DNA from: Corallococcus sp. NCRR | Lineage (GTDB): Bacteria; Myxococcota; Myxococcia; Myxococcales; Myxococcaceae | Assembly: GCF_026965535.1 (NCBI RefSeq) | Contig: NZ_CP114039.1 | Span: 9,531,461 to 9,595,460 of the forward strand | Length of the DNA: 64,000 bases | Direction: 5' to 3' | Shown here: positions 7,572-18,972 of the stretch, piece by piece | Layout of the letters: each line of letters opens with the position of its first letter | Position numbering within the stretch: the first letter of the stretch is position 1 | Program-made: the position numbers and the translations under genes | The notes under the pieces: model-generated | What the model was told of the DNA's origin: nothing | What the model saw: the letters and a program-made list of their open reading frames with translations, nothing else | Databases searched by the model: none

Positions 7572-8309
7572 ATGAAGAACGTCCTCCTGCTGAAAGCCGG
7601 CGACGCGGCGACCTCCGTCCAGCTCTCCGTGGGCGACTATGAGCGGTGGTTTCTGCAAACCATCGGACTGTCCGGCCGGCGCTTCGACATCCTCCCCGTG
7701 CACAAGGGCGCGCCCCTGCCGAAGGACGCGAAGGGGTACGACGCGGTGATGATGACGGGCTCGCCCCTGTCGGTGACGCAGCGCGAGCCGTGGATGGAGC
7801 GCGCGGGCGCCTTCATGGTGGAGGCGGGCGAGCAGGGCATCCCCGTGCTCGGCGTGTGCTTTGGCCAACAACTCCTCGCCGAGGCCTACGGCGGCAAGGT
7901 GACGCGCAACCCCAACGGCCGCGAGACGGGCACCGTGGAGGTGGCGCTCTCACCCGAGGGCCGCGCGGACAAGCTGTTCACCGGCCTGCCGGAGCGCTTC
8001 GCCGTGCAGCAGACCCACGAGGACATCGTCTCCCGCCTGCCTGAAGGCGCGACGGTGCTCGCGGGCAACGCCAACACCGCGAACCAGGCGCTCGCGTTCC
8101 GGAACAACGTGCGCGGCGTGCAGTTCCACCCGGAGATGCCCACGGACGCCATGCGCGCGGTCATCCTCGCCCGCGAGGAGAAGCTGGACGCGCTCGCACG
8201 GGAGAAGGGCGTCCCCGAGGGCGAGTACGTCCCCCGGCTCCTGTCCGGCATCACGCCGACGCCGCACGCGCACCGGGTGCTGGTGAACTTTCTCCAACAC
8301 TTCACCTGA
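7572..8309 (+). CDS. Class-I glutamine amidotransferase domain protein
   Basis: 245 residues from ATG 7572, the start that fits the family N-terminus (KNVLLLKAG); ATG 7551, preceded by GGAG, would add seven residues. A free-standing class-I GATase with nucleophile Cys in GVCFGQQLLAEAYGG (about residue 97) and the His-Glu pair in VQFHPEMP (about 188). It resembles GuaA-type amidotransferase domains more than PuuD. It is divergent from the aldehyde dehydrogenase/GS/alcohol dehydrogenase operon with only about 100 bases between starts, so a shared control region is likely. A possible role is hydrolysis of the gamma-glutamyl bond at the end of the pathway; this is inferred from context. Confidence 0.8.
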   Translation: MKNVLLLKAGDAATSVQLSVGDYERWFLQTIGLSGRRFDILPVHKGAPLPKDAKGYDAVMMTGSPLSVTQREPWMERAGAFMVEAGEQGIPVLGVCFGQQLLAEAYGGKVTRNPNGRETGTVEVALSPEGRADKLFTGLPERFAVQQTHEDIVSRLPEGATVLAGNANTANQALAFRNNVRGVQFHPEMPTDAMRAVILAREEKLDALAREKGVPEGEYVPRLLSGITPTPHAHRVLVNFLQHFT

Positions 8310-8387
8310 CCGGACGGGCGCTGATCCAGGCCGCGCGCGGACGCGCTCCCTAGCTTTCTCCCGTGCAGGAGGGACGGGGGCGTTGGG

Positions 8388-9224
8388 ATGAATCCGTTCG
8401 TGATGCAGTACCGGAAGCTGAAGTGCCAGTTGAAGTACCTGGCCAGCTACGTGGATCTGGATCCACGCGGCAACCAGGTCGTGCGCCGCACGGACTTCAA
8501 GCACTGCCAGAAGCCGGTGCTCCTGTTGCACGGCTTCTTCAGCACGCGCCGCGTCCTGGAGGTGCTGGAGCACCGCCTGCGCCGCGAGGGCTACTGCGTC
8601 TGGTCCATCCACCTGGGTGGCACCATGGACCGCTTCAACACGCACCGCATCGACGAGCTGGCGCGCAAGGTCCAGGGCAAGGTGGACCGGCTCTACGAGC
8701 GCCACCCGGGCATGGGGCCGCTCACCATCATCGGCCACTCCAAGGGCGGCCTCATCGGCACGTACTACGTGAAGCGGCTGGGCGGGGACACGCGCGTCAA
8801 AAGCCTCATCACCCTGGGCACGCCGCACAAGGGCACGCGCATGGCCTACCTGGGCTGCGCGACGCTGGGCTGGTTCAGCCGCAGCATGTGGCAGCTCACG
8901 CCGACGTCGCGCTTCATCAAGGAATTGAGCGTGGGCGCCTTCCCGCGCCACGTGCGGCTCGTGTCCATCTACTCGCGTGAGGACGTCATCGCGCGCTACC
9001 CCTCGTCCGTGCTGGACGTGGAGGGCCAGCCCAACGTCTTCAACGTGGAGCTGCCCGGCGTGGTGCCCCACGGCGAGCTGCTCACGCGCCGGGCCGTGTG
9101 GGAGGTCATCCAGCGCGAGCTGGCCCTGGGCTATGTTGACGGCCCCGTGGCCACACCCGTCGCCGCGCTTGCATCCCCTCCCCTTCCGGTGGCCCTGCCC
9201 ACCGCCGCCGCCGCCAGCCCCTGA
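8388..9224 (+). CDS. Alpha/beta-hydrolase, lipase-like
   Basis: 278 residues. The fold is marked by KPVLLLHGFFSTRRVLEVLE (oxyanion HGF, about residue 45), the nucleophile elbow GHSKGG (Ser about 120) and TLGTPHKGT typical of triacylglycerol-lipase/PGAP1-like hydrolases; an Asp in SREDVI and a His in VVPHGELL complete a plausible triad. No signal peptide is visible. A Pro/Ala-rich tail of about 25 residues follows the domain. The ATG is preceded by GGGACGGGGGCGTTGGG, a weak ribosome site. Only three bases separate it from the next gene, so the two are probably cotranscribed. Substrate unknown. Confidence 0.8.
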   Translation: MNPFVMQYRKLKCQLKYLASYVDLDPRGNQVVRRTDFKHCQKPVLLLHGFFSTRRVLEVLEHRLRREGYCVWSIHLGGTMDRFNTHRIDELARKVQGKVDRLYERHPGMGPLTIIGHSKGGLIGTYYVKRLGGDTRVKSLITLGTPHKGTRMAYLGCATLGWFSRSMWQLTPTSRFIKELSVGAFPRHVRLVSIYSREDVIARYPSSVLDVEGQPNVFNVELPGVVPHGELLTRRAVWEVIQRELALGYVDGPVATPVAALASPPLPVALPTAAAASP

Positions 9225-9227
9225 CAC

Positions 9228-9689
9228 ATGCCCTCGCGCTGGGACCACCTCTTCGACCTCAAGCCCGTCACCCTCGTGGACCACCTGCTGGACGAGGTGG
9301 CGCGGCTGCTCGCCAAGGACCTGGAGTCCTGGCCTCCGCCCGTGCAGGACCTGGACCCCGCGACCCTGGGCGAGTTCGCCCCGCTGTTCCAGGAGGCCAC
9401 CCGGCGCCCCGCCCCGGCCGTCTACACGGAGGCCCTGAGGCTGGCGCGGTGGGACCTGGCCCGCGAGTTCGACGCCTTCGACGACTACGTGCGCAACAAG
9501 CGCTACCTGGAGCGGGGCCTGGCCCCCGAGGACCGCGTCCCCCTGCTCTTCCTCACCCGCTGGCTCACCGAACAGATGCTGGGCCTGGGCGAGGCCACCC
9601 AGGGCCGCATCAAGCGCCCCCTGATGCGCGAGTGTCTGGACCGCGTGGAGGCCCGGCTGGGCGACCGGTCCCGGCTGCCCCAGGCCTGA
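9228..9689 (+). CDS. Conserved-looking hypothetical protein
   Basis: 153 residues, starting three bases after the lipase-like gene. Predicted mostly alpha-helical and soluble, with no signal peptide, membrane span or recognised motif. The composition is acidic/arginine-rich with aromatic positions in the middle (RWDLAREFDAFDDYVRNKRYLE). Third-position GC is high, as in the neighbours, which supports real coding. The tight spacing suggests it acts with or is at least co-expressed with the upstream hydrolase. I cannot assign a function. Confidence 0.65.
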   Translation: MPSRWDHLFDLKPVTLVDHLLDEVARLLAKDLESWPPPVQDLDPATLGEFAPLFQEATRRPAPAVYTEALRLARWDLAREFDAFDDYVRNKRYLERGLAPEDRVPLLFLTRWLTEQMLGLGEATQGRIKRPLMRECLDRVEARLGDRSRLPQA

Positions 9690-9818
9690 AGCCCCCGGCC
9701 GGCCGTCTGCCTCCAGCCGAGGGGCTCCAGACCCTTGGGGGGCATAGGAGCCGGGGCCCGCCGGAAGCTTTCCGCCAGGAGCTTGTCAGGAGGGAGGCCG
9801 CTGCCTTAAGCCCGGTGC

Positions 9819-11036
9819 ATGTCGCCGCCCGTGGAAGCCACCGCCCCCGACGAACGCCGCAAGCGCCTGCTCCTCCTCGCCGGGTTGTGGGTGGCCATCG
9901 CGGTGACGCTCTTCGCCCTGCGCTCGGTGGTGATGCCCTTCGCGGGCGCGGCGCTCATCGCGTACCTGGTGCAGCCGCTGGTGGCGCGCATCACCCGGCT
10001 GAAGGTAGCCGGCCGCTCCGTGCCGCGCTGGGTGGCCATCCTGCTCATCTACGCGGGGTTCTTCCTGGCGGTGTACCTCTTCTTCGTCGCGCTGGTGCCG
10101 CAGCTCTACCGCGAGGTGGCGCGCATCAGCCGGGAGATGGCCGCCTTCGCCAGCGCGCTCACGCCGGAGCACGTGCAGGGGCTCGCGCAGCGCTCGGAGG
10201 AGTGGCTCAACACGTACGGCATCCCCGTGGCCCTGTCGGACCGGGCCATGGAGGGCGCGGCGGGCACGTCCGGCGGCTTCAGCCTGGCGCTGGACCTGGA
10301 GCAGATGCTCACGGACGCGGTAGCCCGCGTGACGTCGCTCGTGAAGGAGAACCTGGCGGACATCGTCAACGTGTCGCGCCGCATCGTCACGGAGGTGCTC
10401 ACCGGCGTCTTCATGCTGTTCTTCATCCTGATGGTCGCCGCGTTCTTCTCCATCGACGCGCAGGCCATCCGCCGCTACTTCGGCACGCTCATCCCCGCGG
10501 AGTTCCTGCCGGACGCGAAGACGCTGGTGGCGCGCATCGACAAGTCGCTGTCCGGCGTGGTGCGCGGACAGGTCACCATCTGCCTGGTGAACGGCGGCCT
10601 CACGCTGGTGGGCCTGCTGCTGTTCGGCGTGAAGTTCGCCTTCCTGCTGGCCACCATCGCCACGCTCTTCAGCCTCATCCCCATCTTCGGCACCATCATC
10701 AGCTCGGTCCCCATCGTCCTCATCGCGCTGGCGGACGGCTTCCAGAAGGGCGTCGCGCTCCTGTTGTGGATCATCGGCATCCACGCGCTGGAGGCGTACT
10801 TCCTCAACCCGAAGATCATGGGCGAGGCCGCGCGCATCCACCCCGTGGTGGTGGCCTTCTCCCTCATCGCGGGCGAGAAGCTCTTCGGCCTCTGGGGCGC
10901 GCTGTTCGCGGTGCCGGTGGCCTCCATCGCGGTGGCCTGCTTCGACTATGCGCGCCTCAAGGCGCAGCCGCCCCCGCTGGTGGCCGCGACGGCCCAGCAG
11001 ACGGTCGCCTCCACGGACGCCGCCCCCGCCGCCTGA
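9819..11036 (+). CDS. AI-2E family transporter (UPF0118 permease)
   Basis: 405 residues. The layout is that of the AI-2E/PerM family: two N-terminal membrane helices (about residues 15-50), a third at about 70-90, a soluble helical region (about 95-190), then four to five C-terminal helices with the family block LFSLIPIFGTIISSVP (about 290) and HALEAYFLNPKIMG (about 322). Members export small molecules or act as sodium/proton antiporters; the autoinducer-2 role of TqsA is not general. The last 25 residues are Ala/Pro/Thr-rich. It stands alone between a hypothetical gene and a histidine kinase. Confidence 0.88.
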   Translation: MSPPVEATAPDERRKRLLLLAGLWVAIAVTLFALRSVVMPFAGAALIAYLVQPLVARITRLKVAGRSVPRWVAILLIYAGFFLAVYLFFVALVPQLYREVARISREMAAFASALTPEHVQGLAQRSEEWLNTYGIPVALSDRAMEGAAGTSGGFSLALDLEQMLTDAVARVTSLVKENLADIVNVSRRIVTEVLTGVFMLFFILMVAAFFSIDAQAIRRYFGTLIPAEFLPDAKTLVARIDKSLSGVVRGQVTICLVNGGLTLVGLLLFGVKFAFLLATIATLFSLIPIFGTIISSVPIVLIALADGFQKGVALLLWIIGIHALEAYFLNPKIMGEAARIHPVVVAFSLIAGEKLFGLWGALFAVPVASIAVACFDYARLKAQPPPLVAATAQQTVASTDAAPAA

Positions 11037-11110
11037 ACTTCTCCACCGTGGCGGGAAGCCCGTCCACCCCAAGCGTCCACCGTTGGAAAACCGGGGGCCG
11101 GGTCCTCCTT

Positions 11111-11135
11111 TCACCCCTGGTCATCCCGGGGGTGA
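11111..11135 (+). terminator. Putative hairpin after the AI-2E permease
   Basis: TCACCCC (11111-11117) pairs with GGGGTGA (11129-11135), 75 bases after the stop and before the kinase gene. No T-run follows, so its strength as a terminator is uncertain. Confidence 0.45.
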
Positions 11136-11173
11136 GTGACTAACTCCCTACACGCCTCCGCCTCTGAGGACGT

Positions 11174-13744
11174 GTGATGCCCCCCAGCCCCTCACCGGCC
11201 CCGGACTACCGGAGCCTGTTCGAAGCCGCGCCCAACCCGTACCTGGTGCTGACGCCGGAGTTCGTCATCGTCGCGGTGACGGACGCGTACCTGCGTGTCA
11301 CGCGGACGCGGCGCGAGGACATCCTGGGCCGCGACATCTTCGACGTCTTCCCGGGCAACCCCGAGGACCCGCTGGCCACCGGAGTGGCCAACCTGCGCGC
11401 GTCCCTGGAGCGCGCGGTGAAGACGCGCGCCCCGGACGCGATGGCGGTCCAGAAGTATGACCTCCCCCGGCCCGCGGAGGCCGGCGGCGGGTTCGAGCCG
11501 CGCTACTGGAGCCCGCTGAACACCCCGGTGTTTGGCGAGGACGGCGAGGTGCGCCACGTCATCCACCGCGTGGAGGACGTCACCGACTTCATCCGCCTGA
11601 AGCACCTGGACGAGGAGCAGAGCCGCCAGCACGCCGAGCTGCGCGCCCGCGCGGACGAGATGGAGGGCGAAATCTTCCGGCGCGCCCAGCAGATTCAAGA
11701 GGCCAACCAACAGCTGCGCGTGGCGAACGAGCAGCTGGGCGAACTGGACCGGCTCAAGTCGGAGTTCTTCGCCAACGTCAGCCACGAGTTCCGCACGCCG
11801 CTGACGCTGATGCTGGGCCCCACGGAGGACCTGCTCGCCGGGCGCGCGGGCCCCCTGTCGGACGAGGTCCGCAAGGAGATGGAGCGGGTGCACCGCAACG
11901 CCGGGCGCCTGCTCAAGCTGGTGAACGCGCTCCTGGACCTGTCGAAGCTGGAGGCGGGCCCCAAGGAGGAGCGCTTCGCGCCCACGGACCTGGCCGCGCT
12001 GACGAAGGACGCGGCGTCCAGCTTCCGCTCCGCCATGGAGCGCGCGGGCCTCAAGCTCACGGTGGACTGCCCGCCCTTGTCCCAGCCCGTCTACGTGGCT
12101 CCGGACCTGTGGGAGCAGATCGTCCTCAACCTGGTCTCCAACGCGTTCAAGTTCACGCTCCAGGGCGGCGTCACGCTGCGCCTGCGCGAGCACGGGCAGC
12201 GGGTGAGGCTGGAGGTGGAGGACACCGGCTCGGGCATCCCCGCGCATGAGCTGCCCCGCCTCTTCGAGCGCTTCCACCGCGTGACGGGCTCGCCGTCGCG
12301 CACGGTGGAGGGCAGCGGCATCGGGCTCGCGCTGGTGCAGGAGTTCGCCAGGCTGCACGGCGGCGCCGTGTCCGCGCGCAGCACCGAGGGCGAGGGCAGC
12401 GTCTTCACCGTGGAGCTGCCCCTGGGGCATGCGCACCTGCCCCAGGAGCGCATCCGCACCACCGCCCGGCCGCGCTCCGCGGCGCGCGAGGCCACGTCCG
12501 CCTACGTCGAGGAGGCGCTGCTGTGGGGCAGCGCGAAGCCCAAGGACCGCACGCAGTCCTCGCACCACCAGCACCCGGTGTCCTCGAACGGCCACGGGGT
12601 GGCCCCGGCGCCCCGCGCGCGCATCCTGCTGGTGGACGACAACCGGGACATGCGCGACTACATCCAGCGCGTGCTCTCCTCCGAGTACGACGTGGAGGTG
12701 GCCACGGACGGCCAGAAGGGCCTGGAGGCCGCGCTGGCCCGGCCGCCGGACCTGGTGCTGTCGGACGTGATGATGCCGAAGCTGGACGGCATGGGCCTCT
12801 TGAGGGCCCTGCGCGCCGCGCCCACCACGCGCGAGCTGCCCATCCTGCTCCTGTCCGCGAAGGCCGGTGAAGAGGCCACGGTGCAGGGCCTGGCGTCCGG
12901 CGCGGACGACTACCTGGTGAAGCCCTTCTCCGCGGGCGAGCTGCTCGCGCGCATCGCGTCCAACCTGAAGCTCGCGAGGATGCGCGGTGAGATGGCCGAC
13001 GAGCGCGCCCGCGCGGAAGGGCTGGCCGAAGCGCTGCGCGCCCGGGACGACTTCCTCTCCGTGGCGGCGCACGAGCTGCGCACGCCGCTGGCGGCCTTCC
13101 AGCTGCACCTGGAGCTGGTGGAGCGCGGCCTGGGCCGGGACGCGCCGCCCAAGGCGCTGGAGCGGCTGAAGCAGGCCCGGTCCTTCATCCGGCGCCTGGC
13201 GATGCTCGTGGACGTGCTGATGGACGTGTCGCAAATCACCAGCGGCCGGATGAAGCTCACCCGCACGGACGTGGACCTGGGCGACCTGCTGGTGGAGGTG
13301 ACGCGCTTCGCGGAGGAGGAGGCGCGCCGTGACGGCACGCCGCTCACCGTGGACGTGAAGGGCCCGGTGCTGGGCACCTTCGACCCGTCACGCATCTCGC
13401 AGGTGGTGCACAACCTGGTCGCCAACGCGCTGAAGTTCGGCCGGGGCCGCCCGGTGGACGTGTCGCTTCAGCCCGACGGTGAGGTGGTGCGGCTGTGCGT
13501 GGTGGACCACGGCATCGGCATCAAGCCGGAGGACCGCGAGCGCATCTTCGAGCGCTTCGAGCGCGCCGTGTCCACGCACCACTACGGCGGCCTGGGCCTG
13601 GGGCTCTGGGTGTCGCGCCAGGTGGTGGAGGCGCACCAGGGCCGCATCGACGTGGAGGACACGCCGGGCGGCGGCACCACCTTCCGCGTGACGCTGCCCT
13701 TGAGGGACCCGCCGGTGGACATGGCCAGCGGGCTGGCCAGCTGA
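11174..13744 (+). CDS. Hybrid sensor histidine kinase with two transmitter modules
   Basis: 856 residues, cytosolic (no membrane span). In order: PAS-like domain (about 10-130), coiled-coil linker (about 140-190), HisKA with phospho-acceptor His 204 in NVSHEFRTPL, HATPase_c with N box (about 320), DTGSGIP and GSGIGLAL, a receiver domain (about 478-595) with Asp 531 in LVLSDVMMP and Lys in LVKPF, then a second HisKA with His 633 in AAHELRTPL and a second HATPase_c (DHGIGI, GGLGLGLWV). All key residues look intact in both kinases. The architecture HK-REC-HK in one chain is unusual and suggests internal phosphotransfer. No response-regulator gene is adjacent, so its output partner is elsewhere. 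Confidence 0.93.
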   Translation: MMPPSPSPAPDYRSLFEAAPNPYLVLTPEFVIVAVTDAYLRVTRTRREDILGRDIFDVFPGNPEDPLATGVANLRASLERAVKTRAPDAMAVQKYDLPRPAEAGGGFEPRYWSPLNTPVFGEDGEVRHVIHRVEDVTDFIRLKHLDEEQSRQHAELRARADEMEGEIFRRAQQIQEANQQLRVANEQLGELDRLKSEFFANVSHEFRTPLTLMLGPTEDLLAGRAGPLSDEVRKEMERVHRNAGRLLKLVNALLDLSKLEAGPKEERFAPTDLAALTKDAASSFRSAMERAGLKLTVDCPPLSQPVYVAPDLWEQIVLNLVSNAFKFTLQGGVTLRLREHGQRVRLEVEDTGSGIPAHELPRLFERFHRVTGSPSRTVEGSGIGLALVQEFARLHGGAVSARSTEGEGSVFTVELPLGHAHLPQERIRTTARPRSAAREATSAYVEEALLWGSAKPKDRTQSSHHQHPVSSNGHGVAPAPRARILLVDDNRDMRDYIQRVLSSEYDVEVATDGQKGLEAALARPPDLVLSDVMMPKLDGMGLLRALRAAPTTRELPILLLSAKAGEEATVQGLASGADDYLVKPFSAGELLARIASNLKLARMRGEMADERARAEGLAEALRARDDFLSVAAHELRTPLAAFQLHLELVERGLGRDAPPKALERLKQARSFIRRLAMLVDVLMDVSQITSGRMKLTRTDVDLGDLLVEVTRFAEEEARRDGTPLTVDVKGPVLGTFDPSRISQVVHNLVANALKFGRGRPVDVSLQPDGEVVRLCVVDHGIGIKPEDRERIFERFERAVSTHHYGGLGLGLWVSRQVVEAHQGRIDVEDTPGGGTTFRVTLPLRDPPVDMASGLAS

Positions 13745-13754
13745 ACGCTGGCCG

Positions 13755-14075
13755 CTACTGGCAGGCGGCGGCGCAGCGCGCGTTGCGGCACGTGGGGATG
13801 CACCGGCCGCAGTCCACGCTGTTGGGAGTGCATGTCCCGTCGCACCGCACGTTGCCGCAGTCCGGCCCCTCGTCGCGGTGGGTGATGGCGGTGCCCTCAC
13901 CACAGCACGCGTTCGCGACGCAGTCCGAGTCGTCGTAGCAGACCTGGCTGGAGAGCACCGGCGGGGTGTCTCCAATGGGCAGGTCCTCCACCCCCAGGTC
14001 GCAGCCCGCCAACAACCCCAGGGTGAGGCCCGCGACCGCGCGGGCGACAAGAAGAGGCAGGCGGGCACGACGCAT
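13755..14075 (-). CDS. Small cysteine-rich lipoprotein
   Basis: 106 residues. A basic N-terminus, hydrophobic stretch and lipobox LLAGC (Cys about 25) predict lipid anchoring. The mature 80 residues hold about fourteen cysteines, many in CxxC or CxxxC spacing (DSDCVANACCGEG, CGRCIPTCRNARCAAAC), so a disulphide-knotted domain is likely, as in the many small Cys-rich secreted proteins of myxobacteria. No family recognised. It is convergent with the kinase gene (10 bases apart) and lies 25 bases after the start of nothing else: the next gene, rho, ends 26 bases away on the same strand, so it could be expressed from its own promoter or by read-through after rho. Confidence 0.65.
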   Translation of the reverse strand: MRRARLPLLVARAVAGLTLGLLAGCDLGVEDLPIGDTPPVLSSQVCYDDSDCVANACCGEGTAITHRDEGPDCGNVRCDGTCTPNSVDCGRCIPTCRNARCAAACQ

Positions 14076-14100
14076 GGGGGCTCCTTGGGCCGGAAGGGAA

Positions 14101-15714
14101 CTACCGGTTCATCGAGCCCAGGAACTCCGCGTTCGCCGCCGTCGGACGCATGTGCTTGAGCACGAACTCCATCGCGTCGATGGGGGTGAACGGGTGGAGC
14201 ACCTGGCGCAACGCCGTAATGCGCACCAGGTCCGCCTGAGACAAGAGCAACTCCTCCTTGCGGGTGCCGGATTTGTTGATGTCGAGCGTTGGGAAGATGC
14301 GCTTCTCCATCAACTTCCGGTCCAGGACGATTTCGGAGTTACCCGTGCCCTTGAACTCCTCGAAAATCACTTCATCCATGCGGCTGCCGGTGTCGATGAG
14401 CGCCGTGCCGATGATGGTGAGGCTGCCGCCCTCTTCGATGTTGCGGGCCGCGCCGAAGAAGCGCTTGGGCTTGTGCAGCGCGTTGGCGTCCACGCCGCCG
14501 GAGAGGATCTTGCCGGACGCGGGCACCACCGTGTTGTAGGCGCGCGCCAGACGGGTGATGGAGTCCAGCAGGATGCAGACGTCGTACTTCTGCTCGACCA
14601 GGCGCTTGGCCTTGTCGATGACCATCTCCGCCACCTGCACGTGGCGCGTGGCGGGCTCATCGAAGGTGGAGGACACCACCTCGCCGCGCACGCTGCGCTC
14701 CATGTCCGTCACCTCCTCCGGGCGCTCGTCCACGAGCAGCACGATGAGGTAGACGTCCGGGTGGTTGCGGCTGATGGCGTGCGCGATGTTCTGCAGGAGC
14801 ACCGTCTTGCCGGCCTTCGGAGGCGCCACGATGAGGCAGCGCTGGCCCAGGCCGATGGGGCAGAACATGTCGATGATGCGCGTGGTCATCTCCGACGACT
14901 CGTGCTCCAGCTTGAGCTTGCGCGTCGGATAGAGCGGCGTGAGGTTGTCGAACAGGATGCGCTCGCGCGCCGCGTCCGACATGGGGTCCGCGAAGTTGAC
15001 CTTGTCCACCTTCTGCAGCGCGAAGAAGCGCTCGCCCTCGCGGGGCTGGCGGATGGGGCCCGTCACCGTATCGCCGGGCCGCAGGTTGAAGCGGCGCACC
15101 TGCGACGGCGACACGTAGATGTCGTCCGGGGACGGCTGGTAGTCGCTGTCCGCGCTGCGCAGGAAGCCGAAGCCGTCGCTCAAGAGCTCCAGCACGCCTT
15201 CCGCGTGGACCTCGAAGCGCTTGTCGGCGATGCCGCCCAGCAGCGCGAAGATGAGGTCCTGCTTCTTCAGCCCCTGGTAGCCCTCGATGCCCGTGTCGTG
15301 GGCCATCTTCGCCAGGTCGACAATCTTCATCCGCTTCAGGTCATTGAGCTTGATGACCTGCATCGGGGTGCCGTCGCGCTCGACCTCCGTGATGGCGGGG
15401 CCCTCCGCGGACTCCTGCGGGGCGGCCGGAGCGGCCTCCTCGGCGGGCGCCTCCTCCTCCGTGCCGCGCAGCTCCTGGAGCTCGTCGTCGCGCACGGGAC
15501 GGGAGATGGGCGTGAGCACCGGGCGGGGCGCTTCCGCGGCGACCTCGGGGGCCTCGGCCTCCTCGGCGGGAGCCTCTTCACGACGCGCCGGCGCACGGCG
15601 CGACCGGGGAGCGGGCTTCTCAGCCTCCTTCGCCGCCGCGCGCTTGCGCCGGGGCTTCTCCTCGGTGAACGCGGGCTCGACTACCTTCTCTCGGGGGGAA
15701 CGGGCTTTGGCCAT
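14101..15714 (-). CDS. rho: Transcription termination factor Rho
   Basis: 537 residues from ATG 15714; a longer open frame to 15828 reads non-conserved residues. Residues 1-115 are Ala/Glu/Pro/Arg-rich and probably disordered, followed by the Rho N-terminal helix region ([18 protein letters not shown]), the cold-shock RNA-binding domain ([14 protein letters not shown]) and the RecA-like ATPase with Walker A PPKAGKT, the catalytic [11 protein letters not shown], Walker [18 protein letters not shown] and the R/Q-loop region. Rho is the hexameric RNA helicase that ends transcription. E. coli Rho has 419 residues; the excess is the N-terminal tail. A strong promoter lies about 200 bases upstream, giving a long leader. 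Confidence 0.97.
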   Translation of the reverse strand: MAKARSPREKVVEPAFTEEKPRRKRAAAKEAEKPAPRSRRAPARREEAPAEEAEAPEVAAEAPRPVLTPISRPVRDDELQELRGTEEEAPAEEAAPAAPQESAEGPAITEVERDGTPMQVIKLNDLKRMKIVDLAKMAHDTGIEGYQGLKKQDLIFALLGGIADKRFEVHAEGVLELLSDGFGFLRSADSDYQPSPDDIYVSPSQVRRFNLRPGDTVTGPIRQPREGERFFALQKVDKVNFADPMSDAARERILFDNLTPLYPTRKLKLEHESSEMTTRIIDMFCPIGLGQRCLIVAPPKAGKTVLLQNIAHAISRNHPDVYLIVLLVDERPEEVTDMERSVRGEVVSSTFDEPATRHVQVAEMVIDKAKRLVEQKYDVCILLDSITRLARAYNTVVPASGKILSGGVDANALHKPKRFFGAARNIEEGGSLTIIGTALIDTGSRMDEVIFEEFKGTGNSEIVLDRKLMEKRIFPTLDINKSGTRKEELLLSQADLVRITALRQVLHPFTPIDAMEFVLKHMRPTAANAEFLGSMNR

Positions 15715-18234
<2,520 letters not shown>

Positions 18235-18244
18235 GGCCAGAGGC

Positions 18245-18532
18245 ATGAGCACGCAGCGCCGGGCGACCCTGCGCATCCAGGGCATGGTCCAGGGCGTCTC
18301 CTACCGGGAGAGCGCCCGCCAGGAGGCGCTGCGCCTTGGCCTGTCCGGCTGGGTGCGCAACCGGAGCGACGGCTCCGTGGAGGCCACGGTGGAAGGCGAA
18401 CCGGGCGCGCTGGAAGACTTCATCCGCTGGTGTCACACGGGTCCCCGCATGGCGCGCGTCACGGACGTGGCGCGCACGGACGGGCTGGCCTCTGGCGAAT
18501 TCCGCACCTTCATTGTGGAGCGCACATCATGA
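18245..18532 (+). CDS. acyP: Acylphosphatase
   Basis: 95 residues, normal size. The phosphate loop [13 protein letters not shown] carries the catalytic Arg, and [17 protein letters not shown] carries the catalytic Asn. It hydrolyses acyl phosphates such as carbamoyl- and acetyl-phosphate in the cytosol. It starts 10 bases after ligA and its stop overlaps the next ATG by four bases (ATGA, 18529-18532), so it is translationally coupled to the DUF3052 gene. A canonical Gly-Phe (VQGVxFR) is Ser-Tyr here, a tolerated variation. Confidence 0.92.
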   Translation: MSTQRRATLRIQGMVQGVSYRESARQEALRLGLSGWVRNRSDGSVEATVEGEPGALEDFIRWCHTGPRMARVTDVARTDGLASGEFRTFIVERTS

Positions 18533-18972
18533 CGCCCTACGCGCTGGCTTCCCTGCCGGCCATGCTGGGCATCCGGTCCGGCACCAAGGTTTCCGTCATC
18601 AACCCCCCGCGGGGCTTCGTGCAGAAGCTCAACCCGCTGCCGGACGGGGTGGAGTTCCTCGTCACGGCCCAGACGGGGCTGGACGTCATCCTCTTCTTCA
18701 CCTCCGACGCCACGGAGCTGGTGCAGCGGCTGCCCGCGCTGTCGCGCGCCACCACCCTCAACGGCGGCATCTGGGTCTGCTGGCCCGCCGGCGAGGGCGT
18801 GAAGACGCGCCTGTCGGAGGACTTCGTGCGTCAGGCGGCGCTCGACATCGGCCTCGTGGACAACAAGATCTGCATCATCGACGAGACCTGGACCGGCCTC
18901 AGGCTGGTGCGCCGTCCGCGCGGCAAGCTGGACAAGCCCGAGGGGCGCAAGCAGGCCCCCGCCCAGGCCTGA
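18529..18972 (+). CDS. DUF3052 family protein
   Basis: 147 residues from the ATG that overlaps the acyP stop. The sequence shows the DUF3052 pattern: [19 protein letters not shown] near the N-terminus, a Rossmann-like alternation with [22 protein letters not shown], a Trp-containing strand [10 protein letters not shown] and a C-terminal [13 protein letters not shown]. Homologues are small soluble proteins of unknown function often next to metabolic or transport genes. The last 15 residues are Lys/Pro/Ala-rich. Coupling to acyP suggests co-expression, not necessarily common function. Confidence 0.75.
   Translation: MTPYALASLPAMLGIRSGTKVSVINPPRGFVQKLNPLPDGVEFLVTAQTGLDVILFFTSDATELVQRLPALSRATTLNGGIWVCWPAGEGVKTRLSEDFVRQAALDIGLVDNKICIIDETWTGLRLVRRPRGKLDKPEGRKQAPAQA

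Noticed and set aside
18430-18528. Earlier start for the DUF3052 protein inside acyP
   Set aside because: The upstream residues do not fit the family, and the ATGA overlap at 18529 is a typical coupled start.
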